From Candidatus Hennigella equi (GTDB lineage Bacteria; Bacillota_I; Bacilli_A; Mycoplasmatales; Mycoplasmoidaceae), in NCBI GenBank assembly GCA_018064845.1, contig JAGHUK010000005.1, positions 1-53,435 of the forward strand: a DNA stretch of 53,435 nucleotides. Direction: 5' to 3'. The notes beneath the pieces were generated by a model. That model worked only from the letters and a program-made list of their open reading frames with translations. It made no database searches and was not told where the DNA came from. Every line of letters starts with the position of its first letter. Position 1 is the stretch's first letter. Shown here one piece after another: positions 32,949-44,614 of this stretch. Both the position numbers and the translations under genes were made by a program.

Positions 32949-34046
32949 ATGAATTTATTTGTGGGAATAGTTGGCTTGCCCAATGTAGGTAAATCTACGC
33001 TCTTCAACGCGATTACAAATTCGCAAGTTGAAGCAGCCAATTATCCTTTTGCCACAATTGAACCAAATGTTGGTATTGTCGCAGTGCCTGACAAGAGATT
33101 AACTGCTCTATCAGCACTAATCAATCCACAAAAAACAACCCCAGCCATTTGTCGATTTGTTGACATAGCTGGTTTGGTTAAAGGCGCTAGTAAAGGCGAA
33201 GGATTGGGGAATCAGTTCTTAGCAAACATCCGCGAAGCAGATGCAATATGTCATGTTGTTAGGTGCTTTGCTAATAAAGATATTACTCATGTCTACAACT
33301 CAGTAGATCCTAAAAGAGATGTAGAAATTATTAATCTTGAATTAATTGTTGCTGATTTAGACGTAGTAAATAAAAAAATAGAAAAAGTTCATCGTAAAGC
33401 TATATCTGGTGATAAAGAAGCTAAATTTTTAGATGATTTGTATGCTAAAGTACAAAAACAATTAATGGATAATAAGTTAGTCAAAGACTTAACTTTTAGT
33501 GAAGAAGAATTAAAACAAATTAAATTAGACAATTTTTTAACATTTAAACCAACTTTATTTATTGCTAATGTAGATGAAGCAAGTATTGCCCATCCAGAAA
33601 ACAATCCATACTTATCTCAATTAAAAGTTTGTTGCAAAAAGGACGACATTATCGTTCCTATTTCTGCACAAATTGAATATGAAATTTCTAAACTATCAGA
33701 ACAAGATAAAATTCCGTTCATGCAAGACTTAGGATTAAAAGAAACGGGTTTATCTACAGTTATTGTTCAAGCTTACAAACTATTAAATTTATCTAGCTTT
33801 TTTACCTTTGGTAAAGATGAGGTGAAAGCTTGAACATTTATCAATGGTATGACCGCACCAGAATGTGCTGGTATTATTCATAGCGATATTCAAAAAGGTT
33901 TTATTAGAGCAGAAGTTATGAATGCCTCAGACCTAATTGAATTAAAATCTGAAAACGAAGTAAAAGCAAAAGGTTTGCTTCGTGTTGAGGGTAAAGACTA
34001 CATTATTAAAGATGGCGATGTAGTTTACTTTAGATTTAATGTATAG
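32949..34046 (+). CDS. ychF: Ribosome-associated GTPase/ATPase YchF (OLA1 family)
   Basis: Universally conserved Obg-related P-loop protein that prefers ATP; linked to ribosomes and stress. 365 residues. [12 protein letters not shown] is the P-loop at the N terminus, followed by [27 protein letters not shown] and the C-terminal TGS domain with [15 protein letters not shown] at 33831-33833 is Trp. Followed after eight bases by tdk, with AGGAGGA between. Confidence 0.96.
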
Positions 34047-34054
34047 GAGGAATT

Positions 34055-34681
34055 ATGGCAAAGATTAATGCGTTTAGAACACAAAAAGGTTGAATAGAAG
34101 TTATATGTGGACCAATGTTCTCTGGTAAGTCTGAAGAATTATTAAGAAGAATTAATCTTCTACAATTTGCTGAAGTTAAATATCTTATGTTTACTCCTAA
34201 CACTGATACTAGATCAGGATTAAAGAAAGCAAAGAGCAGAGACGGCAGAATAATTGATTCAATTTCAGTTGGATGTTCTAGAGAAATTATTGATTGAGTT
34301 AATAATAGTAGCGAAGATGTACAAGTTATCGCTATTGATGAAGCCCAATTCTTTGATGAAGAATTACCTGAAGTATGTAATTATTTAGCTAACAATGATT
34401 ACATAGTAATAGCTTCAGGTCTTGATATGGATTCATGAGGAAGACCTTTCACTCCTATGATGAAACTATTGATTTACGCAGAACGTGTGACAAAATTAAA
34501 AGCCATTTGTACCAATTGTGGTGCCTCTGCATCATTTACAGGGCACATCAAACCAAGACCAATGGATGCACAAATCCTAGTTGGTGATAAGAATGAATAT
34601 ACAGCCCATTGTAGACATTGTCATTCACAAAGTAAATTAAATTATTATAATTTTCCTAAAGTAAGAAAGGCAAAGGTATAA
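34055..34681 (+). CDS. tdk: Thymidine kinase
   Basis: Salvages thymidine to dTMP. 208 residues. The P-loop [15 protein letters not shown] is near the N terminus, A-I-D-E-A-Q-F-F contains the Walker B and catalytic Glu, and a structural zinc is bound by C-x2-C in ICTNCG and C-x2-C in HCRHCH. TGA codons are Trp (for example DSWGRPF). Perfect Shine-Dalgarno AGGAGG upstream. Confidence 0.95.
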
Positions 34682-34683
34682 AC

Positions 34684-35886
34684 ATGAATTATCCAATGCA
34701 ACAATTAGTTATTATAGGCCCAGCACTATTTATAGTGTTAATGATTGCTTTTCCACTTATCGGAGTATTTGGTGGATGGAAAAGAGCTGTTTATTGGGGC
34801 GGAGGAAACTTCCTATTCTACGTAATAGGTTTATTAGTATGAAGATTTACCTCTGGCGGAATTGTTAATCTAATTAAACCATTATTAGAAAAATTAACAA
34901 CAGAAGCAGATTTTAGTAAGATTGCTGTGACGATTGCTGCGCCAATCTTCTTCGTTCTAATCTTCATTGTTGCCAACTTATTATTACTTATTAACTACTA
35001 TGCTTGATTTAAAAGAGTAGCTAAACTTAAAAAGTACCAAAAAGTTAAAAAGACTGACAAACAAGGTAATGTTACTAAGGTGAAGGTTCAAGTTCAAAAG
35101 AACACATCAACTAAATATAAGGTAATTAATCATGTTGTTGGTGGAGTTAGTATGACAGCATTAATGTTGCCATCAACATTTGCATTCACTCAAGCTACAA
35201 TGTATGCAACTACATCTGTTACAACAAGGAAAAACAATGCATTTGCAAGCAATGTTTACAATATGTTAGCTAAAGTTAATGACAAAATGTCTTGATTATC
35301 ATACTATACTGCCGATTCAGCAAAGGACTATGATGCTTTATTTGCTGGCTTAGCCATGAGGGAAAAGAAAATCGTTGTTAAACTTCCAGGACAAGAAGAA
35401 GAACAAGAAGTGGAAGTTATTGATGCTGTATCACAAACTTTTGAACAAGGTATAGGTCAAATATACGATTCTGCAACCAAAGGTGAGGGCGCAGAAAAAA
35501 CACTTGATGAATCAATAACTGAATTAAAAGATTCTTGAAATGCTATTGTTGAAGGAGCTGGTGATGAAATGTCTGCTCTATTCAATTCTGATAATGCAAC
35601 AGAAGTTATGCAAGGATTATTAGAAATTCCTGACGATAGTGGAGCAACACTAGGAAAAGATGAGGTTGAAGCTTTTATCGATCCTGAAGGAAAGTTCCAA
35701 GAAAAAATTAATGAATATAAACAACAATTTGATCAAGTAACAATTGGTGAAGCTGCCTACAACAACATATTAAATGAAATATCTGGTATGTATGATTTTA
35801 AAGAAGAGGAAGTAACACCAGAACAACAAGCCGAATTTAATAAGGCACTACAACAAGTAATGAATCTTCTATTCAATAAGGCATAA
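34684..35886 (+). CDS. Multi-pass membrane protein of unknown function
   Basis: 400 residues. Four hydrophobic segments: about 7-29, 36-55, 80-104 and 148-168. Between the third and fourth lies a basic loop (KRVAKLKKYQKVKKTDK); after the fourth comes a long, acidic, soluble tail (EEEQEVEVIDAV and many Glu/Gln). The first two helices with G-G-W-K-R-A-V-Y-W-G-G-G hint at a CvpA-like membrane region, but I do not recognise the family with confidence. It starts two bases after tdk and ends at a terminator, so it is in the fba-ychF-tdk transcription unit or close to it. Confidence 0.75.
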
Positions 35887-35912
35887 AAAAAAGAGGTTGA
35901 ACCTCTTTTTAT
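35886..35912. terminator. Bidirectional terminator between convergent genes
   Basis: AAAAAGAGGT and ACCTCTTTTT pair around a three-base loop. It lies between the end of the membrane protein gene (plus) and the end of the NrdD glycyl-radical fragment gene (minus). Confidence 0.8.
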
Positions 35913-36097
35913 TTTACGTAGTTAGCTTCGTGATCGTTGTTGTGATCCACTCTTTGAGATCTTTCATCAACCTTCGATTGACAGAATCTTTCATCAAATG
36001 ATAGATAGCCAGTAATACGACTAATTTGACAGATATGAGTTGATCCACAAACCGGACATTTAGTTTCGCCTGGACGTAAATATGTTACTTTTCCCAT
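35909..36097 (-). CDS. Detached C-terminal zinc / glycyl-radical domain of NrdD
   Basis: 62 residues. C14-x2-C17 in K-C-P-V-C-G-S is the second half of the NrdD four-Cys zinc site, and S-R-I-T-G-Y-L-S places the radical glycine at G30, followed by a degraded but recognisable tail. This is the last part of a class III ribonucleotide reductase, which is normally joined to the catalytic barrel. Here the large NrdD gene (36637-38580) stops right after its first Cys pair. The fragment has its own ATG and Shine-Dalgarno (TAGGAGT), 31 bases after nrdG, so it looks like a working separate gene rather than debris. Confidence 0.85.
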   Translation of the reverse strand: MGKVTYLRPGETKCPVCGSTHICQISRITGYLSFDERFCQSKVDERSQRVDHNNDHEANYVK

Positions 36098-36128
36098 AAT
36101 ATAAGACTCCTATAATTTCATTATATGT

Positions 36129-36635
36129 TTATTTGTAATCTTTGTTAAGAATTACCTTATTTTGCTTTAATGATTCTTGTACAAGAATGATTCTTTGATT
36201 CTTTGAACCTCGTCATTCAATGTTTTCATCCATTAGTTCTTTAATGAATGGTCCATCGACAAGAACATCAATGTTGGACAACAATTGTTTAATATATGTA
36301 TTGGTCTTAGACAATTCTATTAGTTGTTCTCAGGTGTAACCTGTGTAAGACCAAATATTAATATTGTGTTCTTTTAATTTCTTAGCAATGTAAGCAAATG
36401 GTTCTGGTTGGTCGAAGGGATCTCCACCACTAAAGGTTACCCCAGCTAAGTAGGAAGCATCGATTGTTTTTTGTATTTCTTCATCACAATCAATCAATGC
36501 TCCACCCTTAAAGTCTCACGTGTGCTTATTAAAGCAATCTGGGCACCCGTGGCTACACCCTTGGCTAAAGAAGACTCTTCTTAAACCGGGACCATTAGCA
36601 TTAGATTCTAAGATACTTGCTAATCGTATTTGCAT
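36129..36635 (-). CDS. nrdG: Anaerobic ribonucleotide reductase activating protein
   Basis: Radical SAM enzyme that makes the glycyl radical on NrdD. 168 residues. The [4Fe-4S] site is C27-x3-C31-x2-C34 (GCSHGCPDC) and the SAM-binding T-F-S-G-G-D-P-F is at about 64-71. The ATG is one base after the stop of the large NrdD gene (TAA-T-ATG), with no Shine-Dalgarno, suggesting translational coupling. TGA is read as Trp three times. Unusually, it sits between the two pieces of its own substrate. Confidence 0.93.
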
Positions 36636-36636
36636 A

Positions 36637-38580
36637 TTATCTTGATTTGCAATCCAAACAGTATCTAATGTGGAAGTTTACACCAATATAGTTAATGTTT
36701 GTTCTTGAGTAAGCATACATTACTACTCTCATGATGTCATCTGGCGTTGGGTAGTTGTCAAATTCTACGTAAGAGATGTGACCACCATTACATAATTCAT
36801 GATAAGGTGCTTCAATAGTTAATTTTTCTGCCACACTAATTGCATAATCTACAGGAACGTGGAATGAGTTAGTGTAGTATCCTTTAGTTGTAACTCAAGG
36901 AATTTTTCCAAATTCTTTTTCATCTAATGGGAAGAATTTACCACTTAAACCTTCAGCTGGTGTTGCATAACAAGCGAAGTTAAGTTTATATTTTTGTTTA
37001 AACTTATCACAGTTTTCTCTAATACGTTTAACAATTTGGTAACCCAATTCTTGTGCATCTTTACTTTCACCGTGGTGTTTACCAATCAATAGTTTCAATG
37101 TTTCAGCTAAACCGATGAAACCAATACCCCACGTACCGTGTTTCAATACTGGTTCAATTGAATCATTTTTATCTAATCCTTCAGATCCAACAATTAAACC
37201 TTCACCACAAACAAATGGCATATCTTTAACTTTAAGTTTCTTTAAAGTTTCATATCTGTGCATTAATTGAAGTCTTACTTCTTCACACAATTCGTCTAAA
37301 GATTTAAAGAATACTTCAATGTTCTTGTTAGCTTTAATAGCTAGTCTTGGTAAGTTCATTGTACAAGGAGCGATGTTTCCACGACCTTCTACACATGGTT
37401 TACCATTAATATCAGATAGCAAGTATGTACGGCAACCCATTGTTGCAGGCATAACGCCTTTGTCATAATATTCCTTATTGAATGTAGCATCAATGTTCAT
37501 GAATGTTGGATTCATTCTCTTGCTCGCTACTTTACATGCTAATCTAAATAAGTAGAAGTATGGGTCTTTAGGGTTTCTGTTAACACCTTCTTTAACTCTA
37601 AAGATGATGTTAGGGAAGATTGGTTGTTCGCCGCAACCTAATCCTTTTTCATATTCTTGTAAGAAACATTCACACACTAGTGCAGCATCTTTACTTTCTG
37701 GTAATCCAATGTTGATAGAACTAAATGGAACTTGGCTTCCAGCTCTAGAGTGAAGTGTGTTAAGGTTGTAAACTACACCTTGCATTGCTTGGCAAACTCT
37801 ACGTTTTAGAATTTTGTTAACAACTTCATCATTCTTTCAGTCACCGCCTGTAGCTTTGATATCGGCGATGATTTTTCTACGTGTATTTGGAATAGTGATA
37901 GCAATATCATTATCAAAGTTAGGGTGTGATTGTCCACCAAACATATCGTTTTGACTTGCTTGTAGAGCAATACATAAAATTGCTCCAGCAGTTTCAATGG
38001 TTGTTGGGGGGTTAATAGTACCGTAACCAGTATTAAATCCTTTTTCAAGCAATCTTCTTGTTGGCAAGTGTAGACAGTTTGTTGTTAAGTTGTAACTATC
38101 TAAGTCGTGAATATAGTAGTCACCAACTTCATGGTGAGTAGCCATGTCTCTTGGCAAATGCTTTAAAAGCATGTGTCATTTGTTAGATTCAGAAGCAATT
38201 CTCAATAGCTTTGCTGAGAAGTTATTTCCTACGTTAGCATTATCTCTATCTGTTTCAATACCAATTTTGTAGATTGTGTTCATTAATCTACTTCCACGTT
38301 CACGCACTTTGTTACGTTGAACACGGTATGATTGATATTTTTTAGCTAAAGCTGTGTGGCCGTATTTTCTTAAGGTTGCAACAACCATGTCTTGAATTTC
38401 TTCAACTTCTACTGCATCTTTACCAGCTTTTTCAATTTGATTAACAACTTCGTCAGATACTTTAGTTAAATCGCCTTCTGCTAAAGCAATGTTACTTGCT
38501 ACAGCGGCAGCAATAATAGCATCATGTATCTTACTTGAATTGAATTTGACTTCACGTCCATCTCTTTTAATTACTTTCAT
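36637..38580 (-). CDS. nrdD: Anaerobic ribonucleoside-triphosphate reductase, large piece lacking the radical domain
   Basis: Class III ribonucleotide reductase, reduces NTPs to dNTPs without oxygen. 647 residues. An ATP-cone fills about 1-95 (MKVIKRDGREVKFNSSKIHDAI). The catalytic barrel has N-C169 in YNLTTNCLHLP and the thiyl Cys C406 in GNIAPCTMNLPRLA. It ends ...NFHIRYCLDCKSR then TAA: C641-x2-C644 is the first half of the zinc site, and the second half plus the radical Gly are on a separate gene (35909-36097). Adding 62 residues restores a full-length enzyme of about 709. Several TGA are Trp. It follows pth by one base. Confidence 0.93.
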
Positions 38581-38581
38581 A

Positions 38582-39148
38582 CTATTTACTTCCTTGATTT
38601 ACTTTACTTATTGCGATATTGATTGGTGCACATAAACTTAGTTTAACGAATTCTATTGCTTTGCTAATTGGGTATTGTAGTGCATCTAATTCTTGTTTGG
38701 TCATTTTGCCCAACACATGGTCTATCACCGTGGCGTGTTGTGGGTGACCAATCCCAATTTTGAATCTTACAAACTTATCAGATCCTAGTTTAGCAATAAT
38801 GTCTTTGATTCCATTATGGCCACCAGCAGACCCAGAGGTTCTTACTCTAAATTTGCCTGGTTCTAGGTCAAGATCGTCATGAATAACAATGATATCTTCA
38901 GGTTTGATCTTATAAAACTTGGCAACCTGACCTACACAATTACCTGAAAGGTTCATTAATGTTGTTGGTTTAATAAACATTACCTTTTGGTCATTGATAG
39001 TAGCCACAGTATAATCGCCGTCAAAACTATTCGATTCTATCTTAAGGCCTAAGTCTTTTAAGATTGCATCTAAGGTTATAAAACCTACATTATGACGGGA
39101 GTTTGAATATGGCTTGCCCACGTTACCAAGCCCTACCACGAGTTTCAT
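38582..39148 (-). CDS. pth: Peptidyl-tRNA hydrolase
   Basis: Recycles peptidyl-tRNA dropped from ribosomes. 188 residues. K-L-V-V-G-L-G-N-V-G-K-P-Y-S-N-S-R-H-N-V-G-F contains the catalytic His (H20 region) and HDDLDLEPGKFRV plus GSAGGHNG are further active-site blocks. A minus-strand TATAAT is at 39158-39163, nine bases before the ATG, giving a very short leader. First gene of the unit that contains nrdD and nrdG. Confidence 0.95.
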   Translation of the reverse strand: MKLVVGLGNVGKPYSNSRHNVGFITLDAILKDLGLKIESNSFDGDYTVATINDQKVMFIKPTTLMNLSGNCVGQVAKFYKIKPEDIIVIHDDLDLEPGKFRVRTSGSAGGHNGIKDIIAKLGSDKFVRFKIGIGHPQHATVIDHVLGKMTKQELDALQYPISKAIEFVKLSLCAPINIAISKVNQGSK

Positions 39149-39237
39149 TGTAAAAGTATTATATATAAATATAAAAAAATAAAAAATAAATATTATTTAT
39201 TTTCTTAATTTTTATATTTGTTACTAAGAAAAGCAAT

Positions 39238-39266
39238 AAAAAAACCCAGCTTTTGCTGAGTTTTTT
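39238..39266 (-). terminator. Terminator after the 866-residue lipoprotein gene
   Basis: On the minus strand CTCAGC, loop AAAA and GCTGGG (with one G-U pair) run into seven T. It separates the lipoprotein gene from the pth promoter. Confidence 0.8.
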
Positions 39267-39281
39267 AGAGTGATCACTCAA

Positions 39282-41882
39282 TTATTCTGCTAATAGTTGA
39301 CGTAATCAACGGAAGATTTCTCATCCATCTTCGCCCAATGAAGCAAAGTCATCTGCATGAGTTGCTAAATATTCTTGAATGTAGTCAAAACGAGAAAGTT
39401 TTAGGTGATCATATTCACTTAGAGGGAATCTGTCGCCTCTTACATATGACGCTTGACTCTTTTGAAGACGACGTTTAGTTACTTCTTTTACTTTATCAGC
39501 TGCAACTTTATCACCAGCTTTAGCTTTTTGTATATTCTTTTGGTGTTCTCTTTCCGCTTTAATTTCAGCATCAGATTTAGCCAACAAAGTTGTTTCAATG
39601 ATGTTAAGAACAAGTAATCCAACATCCATTAGAATATCTGTTATGAAATATTCACCACCTGGGTCAAACTTGTTAAATGTTGGGTCAAACTTTTCAGGTA
39701 AAATTTCAAGTCTTTCAACATCTTTTAAGAATTCCTTGCAGTCATCGGTTTCAGCAAAGAATTGGTAATATGCTAATTTTGTTCTTGCAAGCTCAAAGTC
39801 TATTTTTTCGAATTTAATATATTTGCTGTCGAACTCTTTTTGGTCGTATTTACCATCATCATCGATATCTACATATAGTTGTTCATCTGCAGCAAATTGT
39901 TTAGCAAATTTGTCACCATATTTTGATTTAGATAACTTATCACATTGATCTTCTCAATGAAGCAATGGTTTAAAGTGATGTTTAGTGTAAATTGCGATAG
40001 TTGCACCACCAAGAGCAAGACCAGCTAATGTAACTGCCAATCCAATAGCAGATCTACCCTTGCTTGGATTTAGTGGAGTTCATAATTGGTAAATGAATGT
40101 AGCTAGATAGCTAAGTTGAGTGGCTTCATCTAAACATTTAGCACCAAGAATGATACCAGATGTTAGTTTCATTTCATCAAATCCATGATCAATATAAGTC
40201 TTTATAAAACCTTTAGCAGTTTTAAAAGCTAAACTTGAATTGTAGAAGAATTCTTTAGTGATTGGGAAATCGTGACAATCGAAATTTTCTGGAATATCAT
40301 AACGACATGCTTGTCAAGGTTTGTTGAAAGTTTCGTTGTATGTAACAAACAATTTGTTTTTAACTACGTTTTTACCTTCATTTGCTCCATTTTTCTTTAG
40401 AACAGGGTTAGAAACAATTTCAACATTTGATTGAACATCCATGTAAGTAACGAATTTTTCACCTAAAGTGTATCCACTTTCGCTACCTTGTTCTTTTTTA
40501 GCGCCGGCAGAGTCTATGAATTCTTGGATTGTTTTGTAGTTTTGTCCACCATCTTCAGACATTAATAGTCCGGCTTTAGCTAATGAAGACATATGGATTT
40601 CTCCGGTTTTTTCGCCAATACCAATACCATCAAAGAATGGTTCATAAGCACACTTGCTTGTGTCGTAGTCTTCAGTAACATTTCATTTAAATGTTATGTT
40701 TTCAGCTTTATTCTTGTCGAAATAAACGCTTTGGATGTCAGCGTCTTCAGCTGCTGGTTCAACATATGCGTCGTAATCAGTGATTACTGGTTGCATATCA
40801 TCCAAGATTTCACTAATAGGTTTAGATTCATCAATAGTGTTGCTAACAACATCTTTGCTCATTTTGTATAAGTGAGCAGTAGCTTCTTTAATAAGTTGTG
40901 GTTTGTTTTTGTAAATGTCAGCTTTAACTGCCGTTCAGTCAATACTTATACTACGAGCATTAGAGTATTGATCTTGGTTAATAGATTTAAGAATAGGGAT
41001 AATTACATATTCAGGAACCATGTGGAAAGGATCAAAAACGTTGTCAACAGTTCCAGTTTCATTGTTGTGAATATTAAAGATTCTGCCCATGTAGCTAGAA
41101 ATATCAGCTCCAGGACGGAAGTTAGGATCTTGCATTAGAACATTTAATCTGTTATCGCTGTAGTAGTATGGTTTTCCCGGTTTAGCTTGAATGTATTCAA
41201 ATGAGTATTGGTGTAAGAACTCATTCAACTTTTCAATACCAGCCAATTTAGCGATTTCAGCGTTTGTGCTGTCGAATAATTGGAATAGTTTTGTTCTAGC
41301 AACTTCAATTGCTCCTAATGGGTCGTTTTCTCTATAACCTTGAGCTTCTAGTTTAGCTTTAAGTTGAGTGAAACGACTTGTTGCATCAGCTAAAATTTGT
41401 GTTTGCAAATATGGATCAATATCTACGTGTTGCATATACAAACCAAAAGATTGTTTGAAACCATTAAACATAGTATCAAGATCACTTCAAGAAGCACGAG
41501 TCACTCTCTTGATGTGTAGATTATATGCACGGTTAGCAAAATTTTTCAAACCAGTAGTTAAGGCTGTATAGTTAATATTAGTGTTACCTTTAACGCTGTA
41601 GGTATCAAAGAATTGCATTTGGTTTGAAAATGTATTTAATCTAGCATTAACAACCTCAGGATCTGTGATACCGTCTTGTTTTAACTTATTACGATAAGCA
41701 CGATCAAGGTCCTTTCTCATATTTTGGTATGTTATTTCATCAACACCATACTTCTTATCCATTCAGTCTTCGTTAGCATGTTTGCCTGTTTTAGAACATG
41801 AAGAAAGAGCAGGAACGCAAACAGCACTAACTGTTGCCATTCCGGCAAGTGTAGATAACAATATTTTGTGATTCTTTTTCAT
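39282..41882 (-). CDS. Large lipoprotein of unknown function (866 residues)
   Basis: Lipoprotein signal peptide ending ALSSC (Cys about residue 29), then a long, mostly helical extracellular part. Two hydrophobic stretches occur late: about 610-635 (SAIGLAVTLAGLALGGATIAIY) and about 750-770 (DVGLLVLNIIETTLLA); the first is long enough to be a membrane helix, so the C-terminal 230 residues may be inside or membrane-embedded. No known domain is recognised and it has none of the leucine-rich repeats of its neighbours. Trp are TGA and the ORF is unbroken over 2.6 kb when read so. A strong Shine-Dalgarno (AAGGGGTG) and a TATAAT at 41902-41907 precede it, so it is transcribed alone. Confidence 0.85.
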
Positions 41883-41933
41883 AATTCACCCCTTCACTCG
41901 TATTATATATATAAATATTAAGTATTAATACAT

Positions 41934-41972
41934 AAAAAAAATAATATTTGTATGAAATACAAAATATTATTC
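41934..41972 (-). terminator. Terminator after the 457-residue LRR lipoprotein
   Basis: A long AT-rich hairpin (AATAATATTT...GTAT against ATAC..AAATATTATT, one bulged base) is followed on the minus strand by eight T. Confidence 0.65.
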
Positions 41973-43340
41973 TTTAATTTCTGGTGGTTTTGGACCGGGG
42001 ATTATTTGCCATTTACCCTGTTCTATTTCATCATAACTGAACCCTATTCTTTGAAGAAAATCAAGTCAACCTTCATATATTAATTCTGAATAAGGCAAGA
42101 TAATTTGACCATTAGATGGTTTACCTGCAAAGGCATCTGTGCAGTCGGGTCCTAAATCCGGAATTGAATCTGGGTCTCATTGTGAAAAGTCAACAATATG
42201 CAGATTATTCATGTCGCCAAAGCTCATATAGTTGATATGTTCCATAGATCTAGGAATAACAACTTTTCCAAACGGTGTTCCGTCAAAAGCACGATCGCCA
42301 ACCTCTACCACTTTGTGTTGTGGTTCTCACAAAGCATGTTCAAGAGAGCGACATTCTAGAAAAGCAGCAGAAGGAATCTTTTTTAGTATAAGTATTTTTT
42401 CCTCTTGTTTTTCTACACTGACAAATGTTAATTCTTCAGTATGTGGACCTAGATCTCTTAAATATGTGCAACCAGAGAAACAAGCTTCAGAAAGTTGTAT
42501 TTGTTTTGCACAAGGTAAATAGACATTTTCCAAGTTTGAACAACTAGCTAAACAGTTTTTACCAAAGATGTAAAAATTATCATGAAAAGTGATTTTTTCT
42601 AAGGATCAACATGCAAAGAAAGCACCCTCTTGTAATTCAACAAACTCAGGAGAAAAACTAAAGCAAACATTTACAAGCGCTGTACATCCTGAGAAGGCAT
42701 ATTTTCCTATATTTACTAGAGCTGGACCGAACACCAATGAATAAGTAAGTTCTTCGTCACCTAGACGACAATTTTCAAATGCATTATCACCAATAGAAAT
42801 GATTGATTTTGTTCAATTTGGGTCTAGAATATCACCTTGTCTTACATATATCTCAGACAAACTAATACATTCAGCAAAAGCATTGTAACCAACGTGTTTT
42901 GGGTATTGGTGGAAGATAACTTTTCTTAGGTATGCAGCATTGAAAAAGCATTGATCAGGAACAAAATCCATGAAGTCATTTAACTCAATAGATCCTGTTA
43001 AATTGTAGTTTTCAAAAAAGCATTCTTCTTGCAAAATAACCTTGTATTTTTCGTTGTTGAAAAGCACATAATTTGGTATGACTAAATCTTGAGCAATAAG
43101 ATTTTCACTATTCTTATAAACTATCTCTTTTTCGGTTGGATAAATATCATAATCACGCATTGGCGCAAAGTGGCCTTGTTCTCTACCTTGTCAATCACTT
43201 CCATCAACGTTTCTAAGTACATTTGTTGGTGGTTCTGGATCGACATGACCTTGACAACTATATGCACAAAAACCTGCAGGAATTGTTCAACAACTTACTG
43301 CAATCGGTGCTAAAGCTTTTATCAACTTTTTGCTTCTCAT
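41967..43340 (-). CDS. BspA-like leucine-rich-repeat lipoprotein
   Basis: 457 residues. The N-terminal signal ends with a Cys in F-C-A-Y-S-C (lipobox A-Y-S-C). From about 100 onward there are repeated LRR_5-type units: phrases such as IGDNAFENCR, IGKYAFSGCTALVNV, LSEACFSGCTYL and VGDRAFDGTPF each end in A/C-F-x-x-C/G, the hallmark of BspA-like surface proteins that bind host matrix proteins or other bacteria. It begins one base after the upstream lipoprotein gene ends, with no Shine-Dalgarno. Trp often TGA. Confidence 0.88.
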
Positions 43341-43341
43341 A

Positions 43342-44613
43342 TTAAATCCACTTTATGTTAAATACAATAGAACATCCCATTGATTCTGTAAGGGGATCAT
43401 CACCTCTTAATGTAACAAGAGTCACTGTTTCAAAATCAGCTTCTTCTCCTGAAGGCATTTTTGATAGATCAAAAGAATAAAAGAAGTTGACGATGTACAT
43501 TGGGCATTGATCAAACAACCTAGGTTCAGTTTCAATAACAGAAAAATTGCAAGTGAAAGCATTGGCAAATCTAGGATCAATATGACTATAGTCAACAGTG
43601 AATGTTAGATCTAGGTATTCATGTAATTTACGGTAACAAAGAATAGAAGTCATTTGTTGTGAATAAATATAGTTTCCACCACCAGAAGGGCAACATGCTG
43701 GTGCGTAATATACACCATCTGTTAATGATTTTGTTAAGGAATGAAGGTCGCCGGGTTTTGGGTCATAATTGAAAACTGCTGGTGATTTTTGTAATGGTGA
43801 CAATCAAACATTAAAATCAATAACCAATTTTGGAGCTTCAACAGCCAAAATATCATCACATTTAAATGTAACAACTATTCTGTCGTGCAAATGTGTTGGG
43901 TTAATTACATCAAAATATGGAATTTTTTTAGTTGGAAATTCATCATTGTAATTAATTCAAAGAATTGGACAATAAGATTTTTCGATTGATTCACAATGGA
44001 ATGTCATTGCTTTATTTTGACGTTCTCGAATAATTGGTTTAAAGTTAAATCATGATTCAAATTCAGGAGGTAAAATTTGACCAACAAACAAATCAATAGG
44101 TTTAGAAACATAATATAAATTTTTTTGAGCAACGTCTCTTACGATATCAACAGACTTAGTTGAATAATCACGTGATACATATGTTAGTTCATTGTTTTCA
44201 AAACCTAATAAATTAGTTTCTGATTCTGGAGCATCCGAAATTAAGAAAATTTTTAATGATGATTCGACAAGAGTTTGTCTATGTTTAGCATTGATAATAA
44301 TAGAAACTGTTTTAGGAAATTTTGCAGTACTTGATACAGTTAACAATCCGTGTCTATTTATTCATATTTCTGGAGAAGGAGCGTCAACACTTCAATCATA
44401 ATCTTCAGCTGTATCTATTGTTGCACCAACCAACACATATACTTGCATTTTGTTGCCAGGCATAATGTAGTTAAATTGTGTATATAACATTGTTTCTTCT
44501 TGCTCAGAGTAACTATTTACTATTTTGTTAATTGCACAACTAGACAAAGTTAAAACTGTTGGTATAGAAACCAACCCTGAAATGGTAAATAATTTTTTTA
44601 AAAATTTATTCAT
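43342..44613 (-). CDS. Lipoprotein, beta-rich, no repeats
   Basis: 423 residues. Signal peptide MNKFLKKLFTISGLVSIPTV followed by L-T-L-S-S-C lipobox. The rest is beta-rich with immunoglobulin-like phrases (P-E-I-W-I-N-R-H-G-L-L-T-V-S-S) and ends ...C-S-I-V-F-N-I-K-W-I. No LRR units. Its ATG lies one base after the stop of the upstream LRR lipoprotein (TAA-T-ATG). Earlier in-frame ATGs (MKMNN) would overlap that gene and lengthen the signal, so 44613 is preferred. Function unknown. Confidence 0.82.
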
Positions 44614-44614
44614 A

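Noticed and set aside
36637-36639. NrdD C terminus lost by a simple frameshift or sequencing error
   Set aside because: The stop is TAA, nrdG starts one base later in proper position, and the missing domain is a complete gene downstream of nrdG with its own ribosome binding site.
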